From contig NZ_CAKQFJ010000019.1 of the NCBI RefSeq assembly GCF_934230905.1, positions 1 to 37,837 on the forward strand: a stretch of DNA of 37,837 nt. The letters run 5' to 3'. Both the position numbers and the translations under genes were made by a program. Positions 23,282 to 29,171 of the stretch are shown piece by piece (the stretch's first letter is position 1; each line of letters opens with the position of its first letter). This DNA comes from an uncultured Veillonella sp. (GTDB lineage: Bacteria; Bacillota; Negativicutes; Veillonellales; Veillonellaceae). The notes beneath the pieces were generated by a model that saw only the letters and a program-made list of their open reading frames with translations, was not told the DNA's origin and did no database searches.

Positions 23282-23416
23282 AGTTTATATCAAAAGTTCA
23301 AAAGCAATATTGTCTTTAGAGCATGGCGGATCGATAAAAAGACCGGTAAAAAACTATGGGCAAAAGACTTCGGCTATAAAGCCTGGCCTATTCCCATTTC
23401 TGATTTAAAGAAATAA
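23282..23416 (+). pseudogene. Remnant of a small phage protein gene (no start codon)
   Basis: After a TAA at 23279 the frame is open for 44 codons to TAA at 23414-23416: ...KSNIVFRAWRIDKKTGKKLWAKDFGYKAWPIPISDLKK. The ‘FRAW...GkkLwAkdfGYKAwPI’ pattern resembles short proteins I have seen in Firmicute phages. No ATG, GTG or TTG start in this frame has a ribosome site. It is the only protein-like sequence on the + strand between 1 and 35 kb. It looks like a relic; a real small gene with an unusual start cannot be excluded. Confidence 0.4.
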
Positions 23417-23445
23417 TTGCACAGCCTTCATGGTAAAACGCACAA

Positions 23446-23466
23446 ATGAGGTGTCGCGAACCTCAT
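23446..23466. repeat. Stem-loop ATGAGGT / ACCTCAT
   Basis: A perfect 7-bp stem with a 7-base loop just left of the two terminators. It may extend the leader’s structured region; it lacks a T-run. Confidence 0.55.
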
Positions 23467-23470
23467 GTAA

Positions 23471-23497
23471 AAAGAGGCCTTTCATAGGTCTCTTTTT
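23471..23497. terminator. Terminator hairpin 1 in late leader
   Basis: AAAGAGGCC and GGTCTCTTT pair (one G-T) around a 7-base loop. T-runs follow on both strands, so it can stop leftward transcripts starting near 23600 and rightward ones. Confidence 0.75.
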
Positions 23498-23511
23498 ATT
23501 ACATATAGCAA

Positions 23512-23540
23512 AAAGCCCTTGCCGAAGCAGGGGCTTTTCG
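23512..23540. terminator. Terminator hairpin 2 in late leader
   Basis: AAAGCCCTTGC and GCAGGGGCTTT pair with one mismatch around a CGAA loop. A T-run follows on the minus strand as well. With hairpin 1 it forms a tandem terminator 60 to 130 bases after the promoter at 23607-23635. Confidence 0.78.
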
Positions 23541-23606
23541 CTTTTGTGTTCTAGGTATTCACTGTGTCGAGAGAGATTAATCGTTTCCCTATTAACTCAC
23601 ACTATC

Positions 23607-23635
23607 ATTATAAATTGTCAAAAATGACATGTCCA
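23607..23635 (-). promoter_or_regulatory. Leftward promoter, TGGACA-17-TATAAT (putative late promoter)
   Basis: On the minus strand TGGACA (23635-23630) and a perfect TATAAT (23612-23607) are 17 bases apart. TGTCA/TGACA pentamers occur at 23616-23620, 23625-23629 and 23647-23651, inside and upstream of the spacer, as possible regulator sites. It would read the late operon through the two hairpins. Confidence 0.72.
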
Positions 23636-23643
23636 CGACAGTT

Positions 23644-24180
23644 TTATGACAATTTCGTGTTTAGTCCAATTACACCCCATAAGAGTACGGATAGCTCTTC
23701 AATACCTCTAGCGATGTACCTATGAATGGTTCGTACATCAGGCTTTTCAGGAAATGATTCAGCAATCTCTTCTAAGGTTTCTCCATCAATATAATACCTG
23801 CGCATGCATTCGCAATATTTGAATTGCTTGCCACTACACTTCTCAGCATAGATATCGAGCATGTTATTTACATGTCGCATCATCAATGCTGTTTTTTCTT
23901 TAGATTTAACAATCGCATTTACTTTCACAATACTTTTATCGTCAAACATATCTATTAACAGTTCATTGAGCCATATATCCTCGGCTTGTGTCGAATCCGT
24001 GATAGCATTGTCTACGTATGACTGTAACTGACTATAATGCTTAAGCAGCTTGATCGTGTTGTGTCGAAGTTTACGACCCAGCTGTGCATTTTCTTGCTTG
24101 GCTAATTCATAGTAGGTTTTTGTGGCCACCTCAGTGGCCAACCTAGTGATTTTTTCAATTTCGTATTCATTCAAATACAT
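23644..24180 (-). CDS. Putative late regulator with sigma-region-4-like helix-turn-helix
   Basis: About 178 residues from ATG 24180, which has AAAGGGGGAG just upstream (very close; TTG 24174 would have better spacing, and TTG 24249 gives 201 residues but no ribosome site). The protein is helical, and its C-terminus (YCECMRRYYIDGETLEEIAESFPEKPDVRTIHRYIARGIEELSVLLWG) looks like sigma region 4 or ArpU/RinA-type late activators. It is the last early gene and lies right before the late promoter, like lambda Q. I infer a role in switching on late genes. Confidence 0.72.
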   Translation of the reverse strand: MYLNEYEIEKITRLATEVATKTYYELAKQENAQLGRKLRHNTIKLLKHYSQLQSYVDNAITDSTQAEDIWLNELLIDMFDDKSIVKVNAIVKSKEKTALMMRHVNNMLDIYAEKCSGKQFKYCECMRRYYIDGETLEEIAESFPEKPDVRTIHRYIARGIEELSVLLWGVIGLNTKLS

Positions 24181-24252
24181 CTCCCCCTTTTCAATTTGTA
24201 GTTTAGTCCGAATTGTGTTTATACCAACTTCATAAGAAGCATCTAACAATAA

Positions 24253-24585
24253 TTAAATCATGTTCATTGCTTTCCATTCGCTTAACACAAATGTAGCAAT
24301 ACCATGTTTCTTGGCGTATTCATATTCGCCTTTACAACCTCGGCTAGTCTCCCAGCCATCACACAAGACCAGTACATCACAATGATTGAGTAGGCCTAAA
24401 CATATCCCTAAGCCAAATTGATATTGGTCTCCGGTTAAGTACATGAATCCATAATTATGGATAGGTGATACATAGTCATGTGTAATATCAACCATCACCA
24501 GTTCTTGCATGATTTTGTCTATTTTTTCTTTATTGCTCTTCTTTCCACCATATGGATGAGCCACATATACAAGCTTTTTCTTCAT
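24253..24585 (-). CDS. Nucleoside 2-deoxyribosyltransferase-like protein (DUF4406/DUF7768 type)
   Basis: A 110-residue protein starting KKKLVYVAHPYGGKKSNKEKI and containing YVSPIHNYGFMYLTGDQYQFGLGICLGLLNHCDVLVLCDGWETSRGCKGEYEYAKKHGIATF. The pattern ‘vyvA~Pyg’, ‘~~sP~~~~g’, ‘~~dvl~v~~gw~~S~G~~~E~~~A~~~g~p’ is that of small phage nucleoside deoxyribosyltransferase-fold proteins. Role in phage biology is not established; nucleotide or signal metabolism is possible. Start ATG at 24585 lies behind a short gap. Confidence 0.8.
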   Translation of the reverse strand: MKKKLVYVAHPYGGKKSNKEKIDKIMQELVMVDITHDYVSPIHNYGFMYLTGDQYQFGLGICLGLLNHCDVLVLCDGWETSRGCKGEYEYAKKHGIATFVLSEWKAMNMI

Positions 24586-24610
24586 AATACCTCGCTTTAA
24601 TTAACACTCT

Positions 24611-25009
24611 TTACAGGAATATACTCATACGTTCCGATATGTGCAGGATTACATAATTCTCTGTATCAGTTATAATTTCATCTGCCATCGTGCCTATGAA
24701 CTTTCTATTGTCATTTTCTAGCACACCTGCCAATTGTAGACCATCAAGAATAAATTTCTTAGCGAACGCTACATTGTCAGGATCATGCCTGGTCGATGAG
24801 TGCCATTCAAATAACAGGTCTACTTTACCCTTAACCGATTCTATCTGTTGTGATAAACATTGTTCTTTGACTTGCTCGGTACATTTCTTTTTCATAGCAG
24901 CGGCAGCTATAGTCGAACCACGTTCACAATCAATGTACTCGTTCAACGTCGGGAACCTGTCATGTGTTTTCTTTCTAAACCGAAACTGACAACGTAGAAT
25001 AATCTTCAT
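24611..25009 (-). CDS. RusA-like Holliday junction resolvase
   Basis: I start it at ATG 25009, which overlaps the DnaC stop as ATGA (132 residues); a TTG at 25027 would add six residues. It has the RusA core: NEYIDCERGSTIAAAAMKKKCTEQV, then RHDPDNVAFAKKFILDGLQLAGVLENDNRKFIG, with the Asp residues of DPDN and DG...ND expected to bind metal. RusA enzymes cut four-way junctions made during phage recombination and clear branches before packaging. It follows the helicase loader in the replication operon. Confidence 0.9.
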   Translation of the reverse strand: MKIILRCQFRFRKKTHDRFPTLNEYIDCERGSTIAAAAMKKKCTEQVKEQCLSQQIESVKGKVDLLFEWHSSTRHDPDNVAFAKKFILDGLQLAGVLENDNRKFIGTMADEIITDTENYVILHISERMSIFL

Positions 25010-25731
25010 CGGTGTGAGTCTCCCCAAAATATAGCCTCTTCATAATCTTTGCCACGTAATCTATCAATCACTCGTTCGCTATAATGGTCTTTTGTTTGGT
25101 CGTTATTATAATTAGTTGTCAGTATAACTGGCTTCATATCATGGTATCGGCCAATAATAATGCTTTCAACTTTTGTATGCACCCAATCGGATTTAGAATA
25201 CTCCGCTCCAAAATCATCTAACAACAATAGCGGAATATTCCTGAGCTTTTGTTCATAATTTAGAAACGCAACTCTGTCACCTTTAGATAAGGTGAGCATG
25301 ATATCCAATAGACTAGGCATAGAAATCATCATACAGCCTCGTTTTAGCGCTAGAACCTCTTTCAGGATACTAACTGCTATAGAAGTTTTTCCAGTGCCAG
25401 CAGGGCCCCTTAAAATCAATCCTTTGCCACTTTTAAGATTTGCCTCTAGGTTATCCACATAATGTTTTACTACAGCATATGCTTCTGAATTTTCTTTAGG
25501 GAAGCTGCCATGCTTACGTAACCATCCAAAATCCATATCATAGTATCGCCGAGGGATACCAACAGCAGCATAGTCTCCATTGACATCACTCTTAATCACT
25601 ACAGGCTTATCATATACCGGATAAAAGAACTCATCCTTTACCATGGACTCTCTCATATTCTGCTTGCCAGTCGACTTCTTCTTTTTTTCGAGAAACGTTT
25701 CTAGCATTTCCGTTATGTTTACTTGCTCCAA
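25006..25731 (-). CDS. DnaC-like helicase loader ATPase
   Basis: A 241-residue AAA+ protein with Walker A GPAGTGKTS (109-117), Walker B LLLLDDFG (168-175) and a sensor-like ILTTNY (203-208). Such proteins load the host DnaB helicase at the phage origin (the lambda P role). The start is TTG 25731, with AAGGAGGTG about 12 bases upstream, well inside the preceding initiator gene; the two frames overlap by 101 bases. No helicase gene is present, so host DnaB would be used. Confidence 0.9.
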   Translation of the reverse strand: MEQVNITEMLETFLEKKKKSTGKQNMRESMVKDEFFYPVYDKPVVIKSDVNGDYAAVGIPRRYYDMDFGWLRKHGSFPKENSEAYAVVKHYVDNLEANLKSGKGLILRGPAGTGKTSIAVSILKEVLALKRGCMMISMPSLLDIMLTLSKGDRVAFLNYEQKLRNIPLLLLDDFGAEYSKSDWVHTKVESIIIGRYHDMKPVILTTNYNNDQTKDHYSERVIDRLRGKDYEEAIFWGDSHR

Positions 25732-26521
25732 AATCTTTTTGCACCTCCTTCTTTAGATTCCCTGCCGTGACAGTTTCAACATACTTGATGCTATTACCGC
25801 CATTATCAGCTGTGGTGTTGATAGCCACAATAACTCGTTCCTTCCCATAAGACTCAACCAGATCATCTAACCGGTCTTTAATGACAGGTGATACATCTCC
25901 AATTGCTTTCATGTACAAATCATAAATGGGCTTATTTTTTACTTCATCATCGTCAAACATAGATAGAGGATTTTCATCTTCGCGCGCGCGCGTATCTCTC
26001 TCTATATTATTTCCTTTCCTTTCCTTTCCTTTAGCTTGATTTGCTTGATTTGCTTCGTTTGCTTGAAGCATTTGCTTCGTTTTGCTTCGTTGTTCTGCAC
26101 TCTTAAGGCCACCTAAACGCCCAGCCTCACTGCGTTTGCGCGATATTTCAATTTGCTTATTTTTCCGAAGCAAATTCCGTCGAATAAGAGATGGGGACCA
26201 AAAATACTCTCCATCCGTCTCTAGCAATTCGCACTCATTTATAAGCAAATTTATAAATGCTTCAGCTTGCTTGTTTTTGCTTGCTTTTGCTTCGTTGCTT
26301 GAAGCATTTGCTTCATTTTGCTTCATTCCGAACGCTATAGCCAACCCTGCAAATGTGATTTTATCCATCGGCAATTTATAGTCTTCTTGAACCGCTAACT
26401 GCTCTATGAGTATCCACCACCAAGCGTATGCAATAACACCGCATAGCTCTTTCATTACGATAATTTTAGGATCATTGCTGGCATTGACGTCGTGACTGAA
26501 GTAGTATACATCCCTACCCAT
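25631..26521 (-). CDS. Replication initiator (Lin1244/Lin1753-type N-terminal domain, DnaD-like)
   Basis: A 296-residue protein. The N-terminal 110 residues (YYFSHDVNASNDPKIIVMKELCGVIAYAWWWILIEQLAVQEDYKLPM) fit the phage replisome-organiser domain, a winged helix. A low-complexity middle (about residues 65-90 and 135-165, Asn/Ala/Lys/Gln rich) follows, then a DnaD-like C-terminal helical domain (MFDDDEVKNKPIYDLYMKAIGDVSP...). It would bind the origin and bring in the loader encoded next. Its DNA has repeated TTTGCTT elements, described separately. It starts 3 bases after the previous stop. Confidence 0.85.
   Translation of the reverse strand: MGRDVYYFSHDVNASNDPKIIVMKELCGVIAYAWWWILIEQLAVQEDYKLPMDKITFAGLAIAFGMKQNEANASSNEAKASKNKQAEAFINLLINECELLETDGEYFWSPSLIRRNLLRKNKQIEISRKRSEAGRLGGLKSAEQRSKTKQMLQANEANQANQAKGKERKGNNIERDTRAREDENPLSMFDDDEVKNKPIYDLYMKAIGDVSPVIKDRLDDLVESYGKERVIVAINTTADNGGNSIKYVETVTAGNLKKEVQKDFGASKHNGNARNVSRKKEEVDWQAEYERVHGKG
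26031..26330. other. Candidate replication origin: TTTGCTT iterons inside the initiator gene
   Basis: Nine-base units TTTGCTTGA or TTTGCTTCG stand in tandem at 26031-26066 (the first as TTAGCTTGA), two more follow to 26089, and the block 26051-26091 recurs at 26288-26327 with two substitutions and one indel. Scattered TTTGCTT/AAGCAAA copies lie between. Pyrimidine repeats (TTTCC four times, 26010-26029) and an AT-rich stretch flank the left side. Lambda ori is likewise iterons within O. Confidence 0.6.
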
Positions 26522-26524
26522 TCA

Positions 26525-26962
26525 TCATTCCTCGTCTACAAATAAAGCGCCTTGTGCACGTTTGCCAGCAATAAACTTTACACATTCATCAATTAAGTCT
26601 TGCACTGAAATAGCGAATGTGCGGTCTGCATACTCTACCGGCAACCAATCAGTCTTGAATTTTAGCTCATCAGTTGAAGCTGCGTCTTGTATAATGCCTT
26701 CAACACTAACTTTATCTACCGCATCCTCGATAACGCCATATTTAAACTTAAATGACCTTACGACAAATGGGATGTTAAATTCTTCCAAAAATTCAAAATT
26801 CTTTTTCATAATAGCCTGTAGCCGGCTGAATGCTTGCATAAGTTCAGGCCGTGGATCATCTTTAGATTTAATGGTAAAAACATCTGTCAGGCCTGTAGCA
26901 GATGGTTTCTGATAGGCGATATTGATATCGTTATCTGTAATTTGAATAGATTTAACAATCAT
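26525..26962 (-). CDS. Hypothetical phage protein of the replication operon
   Basis: A 145-residue protein in which the start overlaps the previous stop as ATGA, and the ribosome site AAAGGAG lies inside that gene. It reads like a beta-sheet domain (KSIQITDNDINIAYQKPSATGLTDVFTIKSKDDPRPELMQAFSRLQ), then further strands and an acidic C-terminus (ALFVDEE). I do not recognise the family. Its place between the MBL-fold enzyme and the initiator suggests a replication or recombination accessory role. Confidence 0.7.
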   Translation of the reverse strand: MIVKSIQITDNDINIAYQKPSATGLTDVFTIKSKDDPRPELMQAFSRLQAIMKKNFEFLEEFNIPFVVRSFKFKYGVIEDAVDKVSVEGIIQDAASTDELKFKTDWLPVEYADRTFAISVQDLIDECVKFIAGKRAQGALFVDEE

Positions 26963-27681
26963 AATGGACTCCTTTCTTGTTCTACGACTACATATTTACC
27001 GGTGGCAGCTTCAACAGCTTGTTTAAACATAGCTGCATCAGAGTTTTCATCGGATAAATGAAGCAGTCGAATGTCCTGGCACTTAGTAAGGTCCATAGAC
27101 TTTAGAAATTTAATAACATTCTCTAACGAAAAATGGGATTGAATTAATCGTTCCATACGTTTCTCATGTAGGCATCCATCGTCAACACGTTGGTTCAGGA
27201 TTTCATAAGAATGATTACACTCGACCATAATGTGATTCACATCTTTAAATGTGTACCGACAATAATAGGTGTCGGTAATATATAAGAGTTTCTCTTCCCC
27301 ATCAGAAACTAGAAACCCTACATTCTTAACATCATGCTCTAATTCAAATGGTAGGATAGTAAAACTGCCAACAGAAAATTGAATCTTCGGCGTTATATAA
27401 ACTGCTTTATGATGCCCAGCAACATATATAGCCTCAGCGGTGTCTTTTAGCATGTACACACGATGTCCGAGTTTTAATAAATCAGGAACGGCCTTGCAAT
27501 GGTCTCCATGTTGATGAGTCACTAATACGCCGCACAGATGCACAAAATTAAACCGACAATAACGCTGTATGTCTTTAAATGCTAATCCTGCATCTAGTAA
27601 TAATTCATCCCCATTAGTTGAGGTTTTAATTCGGTAGCAGTTCCCTTTTGAGCTACTACCGAATGCTTGAATACTAATCAC
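26959..27681 (-). CDS. MBL-fold metallohydrolase (YycJ/WalJ-like)
   Basis: A 240-residue protein of the metallo-beta-lactamase fold. It begins ISIQAFGSSSKGNCYRI, like YycJ proteins (‘~~~LaSGSsGN~~~i’), and has the metal-binding THQHGDH (55-61), ITDTYYC and VECNHSYE. YycJ-type proteins are probably DNA nucleases or repair factors in the host, and phage copies lie in recombination modules, as here beside the annealing protein. GTG start at 27681 with only a weak ribosome site, coupled to the annealing gene 3 bases upstream. Confidence 0.88.
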   Translation of the reverse strand: MISIQAFGSSSKGNCYRIKTSTNGDELLLDAGLAFKDIQRYCRFNFVHLCGVLVTHQHGDHCKAVPDLLKLGHRVYMLKDTAEAIYVAGHHKAVYITPKIQFSVGSFTILPFELEHDVKNVGFLVSDGEEKLLYITDTYYCRYTFKDVNHIMVECNHSYEILNQRVDDGCLHEKRMERLIQSHFSLENVIKFLKSMDLTKCQDIRLLHLSDENSDAAMFKQAVEAATGKYVVVEQERSPL

Positions 27682-27683
27682 AA

Positions 27684-28391
27684 TTAATCACCAAACATAT
27701 TGACGACTTCGCCTGTTTCAGGATCTACGAATTCACTTGTAGGAGTATGCTCAATATCGATTACTTCGCTATTAGCATTCTTTTCTATTGTTTCTGCAAC
27801 CACATCTGCAGTATCAACAACCTTGCCTTCAACATCGATAATTTCATCTGCAGTCTGTAGTCCCATACTAATTTCTGGAGCTGTAGTTCTAATCAACCAT
27901 GCTGCAGCCCTGTAGCGTAACATTTGGTCCGGCATCGTTTTCCATTTAGAGCCTTTTTTATCGTACCAACCCTCTTGCTTGGCTAGTGCGATAGTTACTT
28001 CTGGGCCTGCTATGATTTCGTCACTCCCTTTTTCTCGAGTGTAAGCAATAATCCCCTGAGAGTCTGTTCCTTTTTCGCCAGTTGGTCTATATTTAATAGC
28101 TTCAAACCGTCCACATTGATTAAACGTTGCAATTAAAAATTTAGAGGACCAACCAGGATTGCCATATACGATATATAAGTTTTGCATCACCATTAATGGG
28201 CTAGCGTTCATTCGGGTTGCCATTTCTAAGGCGATAATAGCGTTCCCCATATTCTGTTCCCCCTGGAATTGTTGCGGAACTAGCGTGGAATGTGTAAACA
28301 TTTTCGCTTGTCGTTGTAGCAATTCAAACCCCTCTGCAGATTGAAAACCAGGTAGATTAGTATTGCTTCTTGTTACTACTTCATTTGCCAT
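27684..28391 (-). CDS. RecT-like single-strand annealing protein
   Basis: A 235-residue protein resembling phage RecT-type annealing proteins: GFELLQRQAKMFTHSTLVPQQFQG, then NAIIALEMATRMNASPLMVMQNLYIVYGNPGWSSKFLIATFNQCGRF, and YDKKGSKWKTMPDQMLRYRAAAWLIRTTAPEISMGLQTADEI. The ‘~~ia~~ma~~~g~~P~~v~q~ly~v~G~p~~sa~f~~a~i’ and ‘~~~W~t~p~~Ml~~RA~~~~~R~~~Pe~~~G~~~~dE’ blocks are strong. It pairs complementary strands in phage recombination. It ends in NMFGD, like the gene at 32786. Confidence 0.85.
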   Translation of the reverse strand: MANEVVTRSNTNLPGFQSAEGFELLQRQAKMFTHSTLVPQQFQGEQNMGNAIIALEMATRMNASPLMVMQNLYIVYGNPGWSSKFLIATFNQCGRFEAIKYRPTGEKGTDSQGIIAYTREKGSDEIIAGPEVTIALAKQEGWYDKKGSKWKTMPDQMLRYRAAAWLIRTTAPEISMGLQTADEIIDVEGKVVDTADVVAETIEKNANSEVIDIEHTPTSEFVDPETGEVVNMFGD

Positions 28392-28401
28392 TGTGTGCCT
28401 C

Positions 28402-29169
28402 CTATGCTACGTCTTCACATACAGCGTGAATGTTTAATTTAGTTAAGATACTATGAATTTCTAAACGGCCTTTTTGCGTCCACTTAGTCGTGATTTTAGA
28501 ATCTAAGCGACCATCACTTCTACAGAATGTAAAAGTTTCTGATTTAGTAAAACCTTTCGCCATATGCTGCTTGTAGAGAATCCATTGATCACCGACCTTA
28601 CGTTGTAGACCAGCTTCATGCAAGATTTTATTTAGCTCTTGAGCGCTCATGCCGTAGTCAGCGGCAATTTGTGTGATGGTTAAGCAGGATTTGCTAGAAA
28701 GGATTTTATCCACGTAATCCTTAACCGGTTTAAATTCCGCAATCTGCTGTTCTTGTTGTGCTACAATGGCTTTCGTTGCATTATGTGATTCTACCTCATC
28801 GGCATACGCTCTAAGAGCTTCAGGCAATGTCTGCGGAATCACCATAGAATAAGAACCGGTTTTTCTAATAGCAGGGATTACATCATGCGTAATCCAACGT
28901 TTGAATTCTTTGGCTTCAGGTTTTCGACTTGAAAGCACAAGGTTATATAGTCCGTATTCGTTAATAGCCGCAATATCTTGTTTTCCTCCAGGGGTGTCCA
29001 GTTTAACCGACCCCCTTTCATCAGGATCTAGTCGACTGATTGCATCTCGGTGCTTTGTGATTTCTAAACAATCACATACATCCTTAGCGACAAACATTAA
29101 TTCACCATCTACTGGAATAATCCGAACTTGCCCAAATCTATCATTATTAAAAATTTGTAAGTCAGTCAT
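28402..29169 (-). CDS. Phage antirepressor (BRO-N and KilAC domains)
   Basis: About 255 residues from ATG 29169, chosen because GGAGGT then lies 6 bases upstream (the ATG two codons earlier would touch it). Residues 1-100 are a BRO-N domain: FNNDRFGQVRIIPVDGELMFVAKDVCDCLEITKHRDAISRLDPDERG...INEYGLYNLVLSSRKPEAKEFKRWITHDVIPAIRKTGSY. The C-terminal half is a KilAC domain (LTITQIAADYGMSAQELNKILHEAGLQRKVGDQWILYKQHMAKGFTKSETF). Such antirepressors oppose the CI-type repressor. Here it is inside the early operon, away from the repressor gene. Confidence 0.9.
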   Translation of the reverse strand: MTDLQIFNNDRFGQVRIIPVDGELMFVAKDVCDCLEITKHRDAISRLDPDERGSVKLDTPGGKQDIAAINEYGLYNLVLSSRKPEAKEFKRWITHDVIPAIRKTGSYSMVIPQTLPEALRAYADEVESHNATKAIVAQQEQQIAEFKPVKDYVDKILSSKSCLTITQIAADYGMSAQELNKILHEAGLQRKVGDQWILYKQHMAKGFTKSETFTFCRSDGRLDSKITTKWTQKGRLEIHSILTKLNIHAVCEDVA

Positions 29170-29171
29170 AC

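Larger units (their letters stand above)
23131..23643. other. 513-base intergenic region between early and late operons
   Basis: No complete gene. From right to left it holds a leftward promoter (23607-23635), two T-tailed hairpins and a third stem-loop (23446-23545), the remnant of a rightward gene (23282-23416), a perfect inverted repeat with DnaA-box sequence (23218-23257), and an AT-rich stretch (about 23150-23215). Layout resembles a late promoter with terminators in its leader. Confidence 0.8.

Noticed and set aside
23047..23319. A rightward frame with a hydrophobic, membrane-like middle
   Set aside because: Its ATG lies antisense in the Cys-rich gene, with no ribosome site, and no usable start exists in the part outside that gene. 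The hydrophobic look comes from AT-rich DNA.
24181..24249. TTG 24249 as start of the late-regulator-like gene
   Set aside because: It has no ribosome site, while AAAGGGGGAG lies just before ATG 24180. The choice between 24180 and TTG 24174 stays open.
25981..25992. CG run of six units as a Z-DNA or regulatory element
   Set aside because: It encodes Arg-Ala-Arg in frame within the initiator and has no symmetry beyond the run. Kept only as part of the simple-sequence note.
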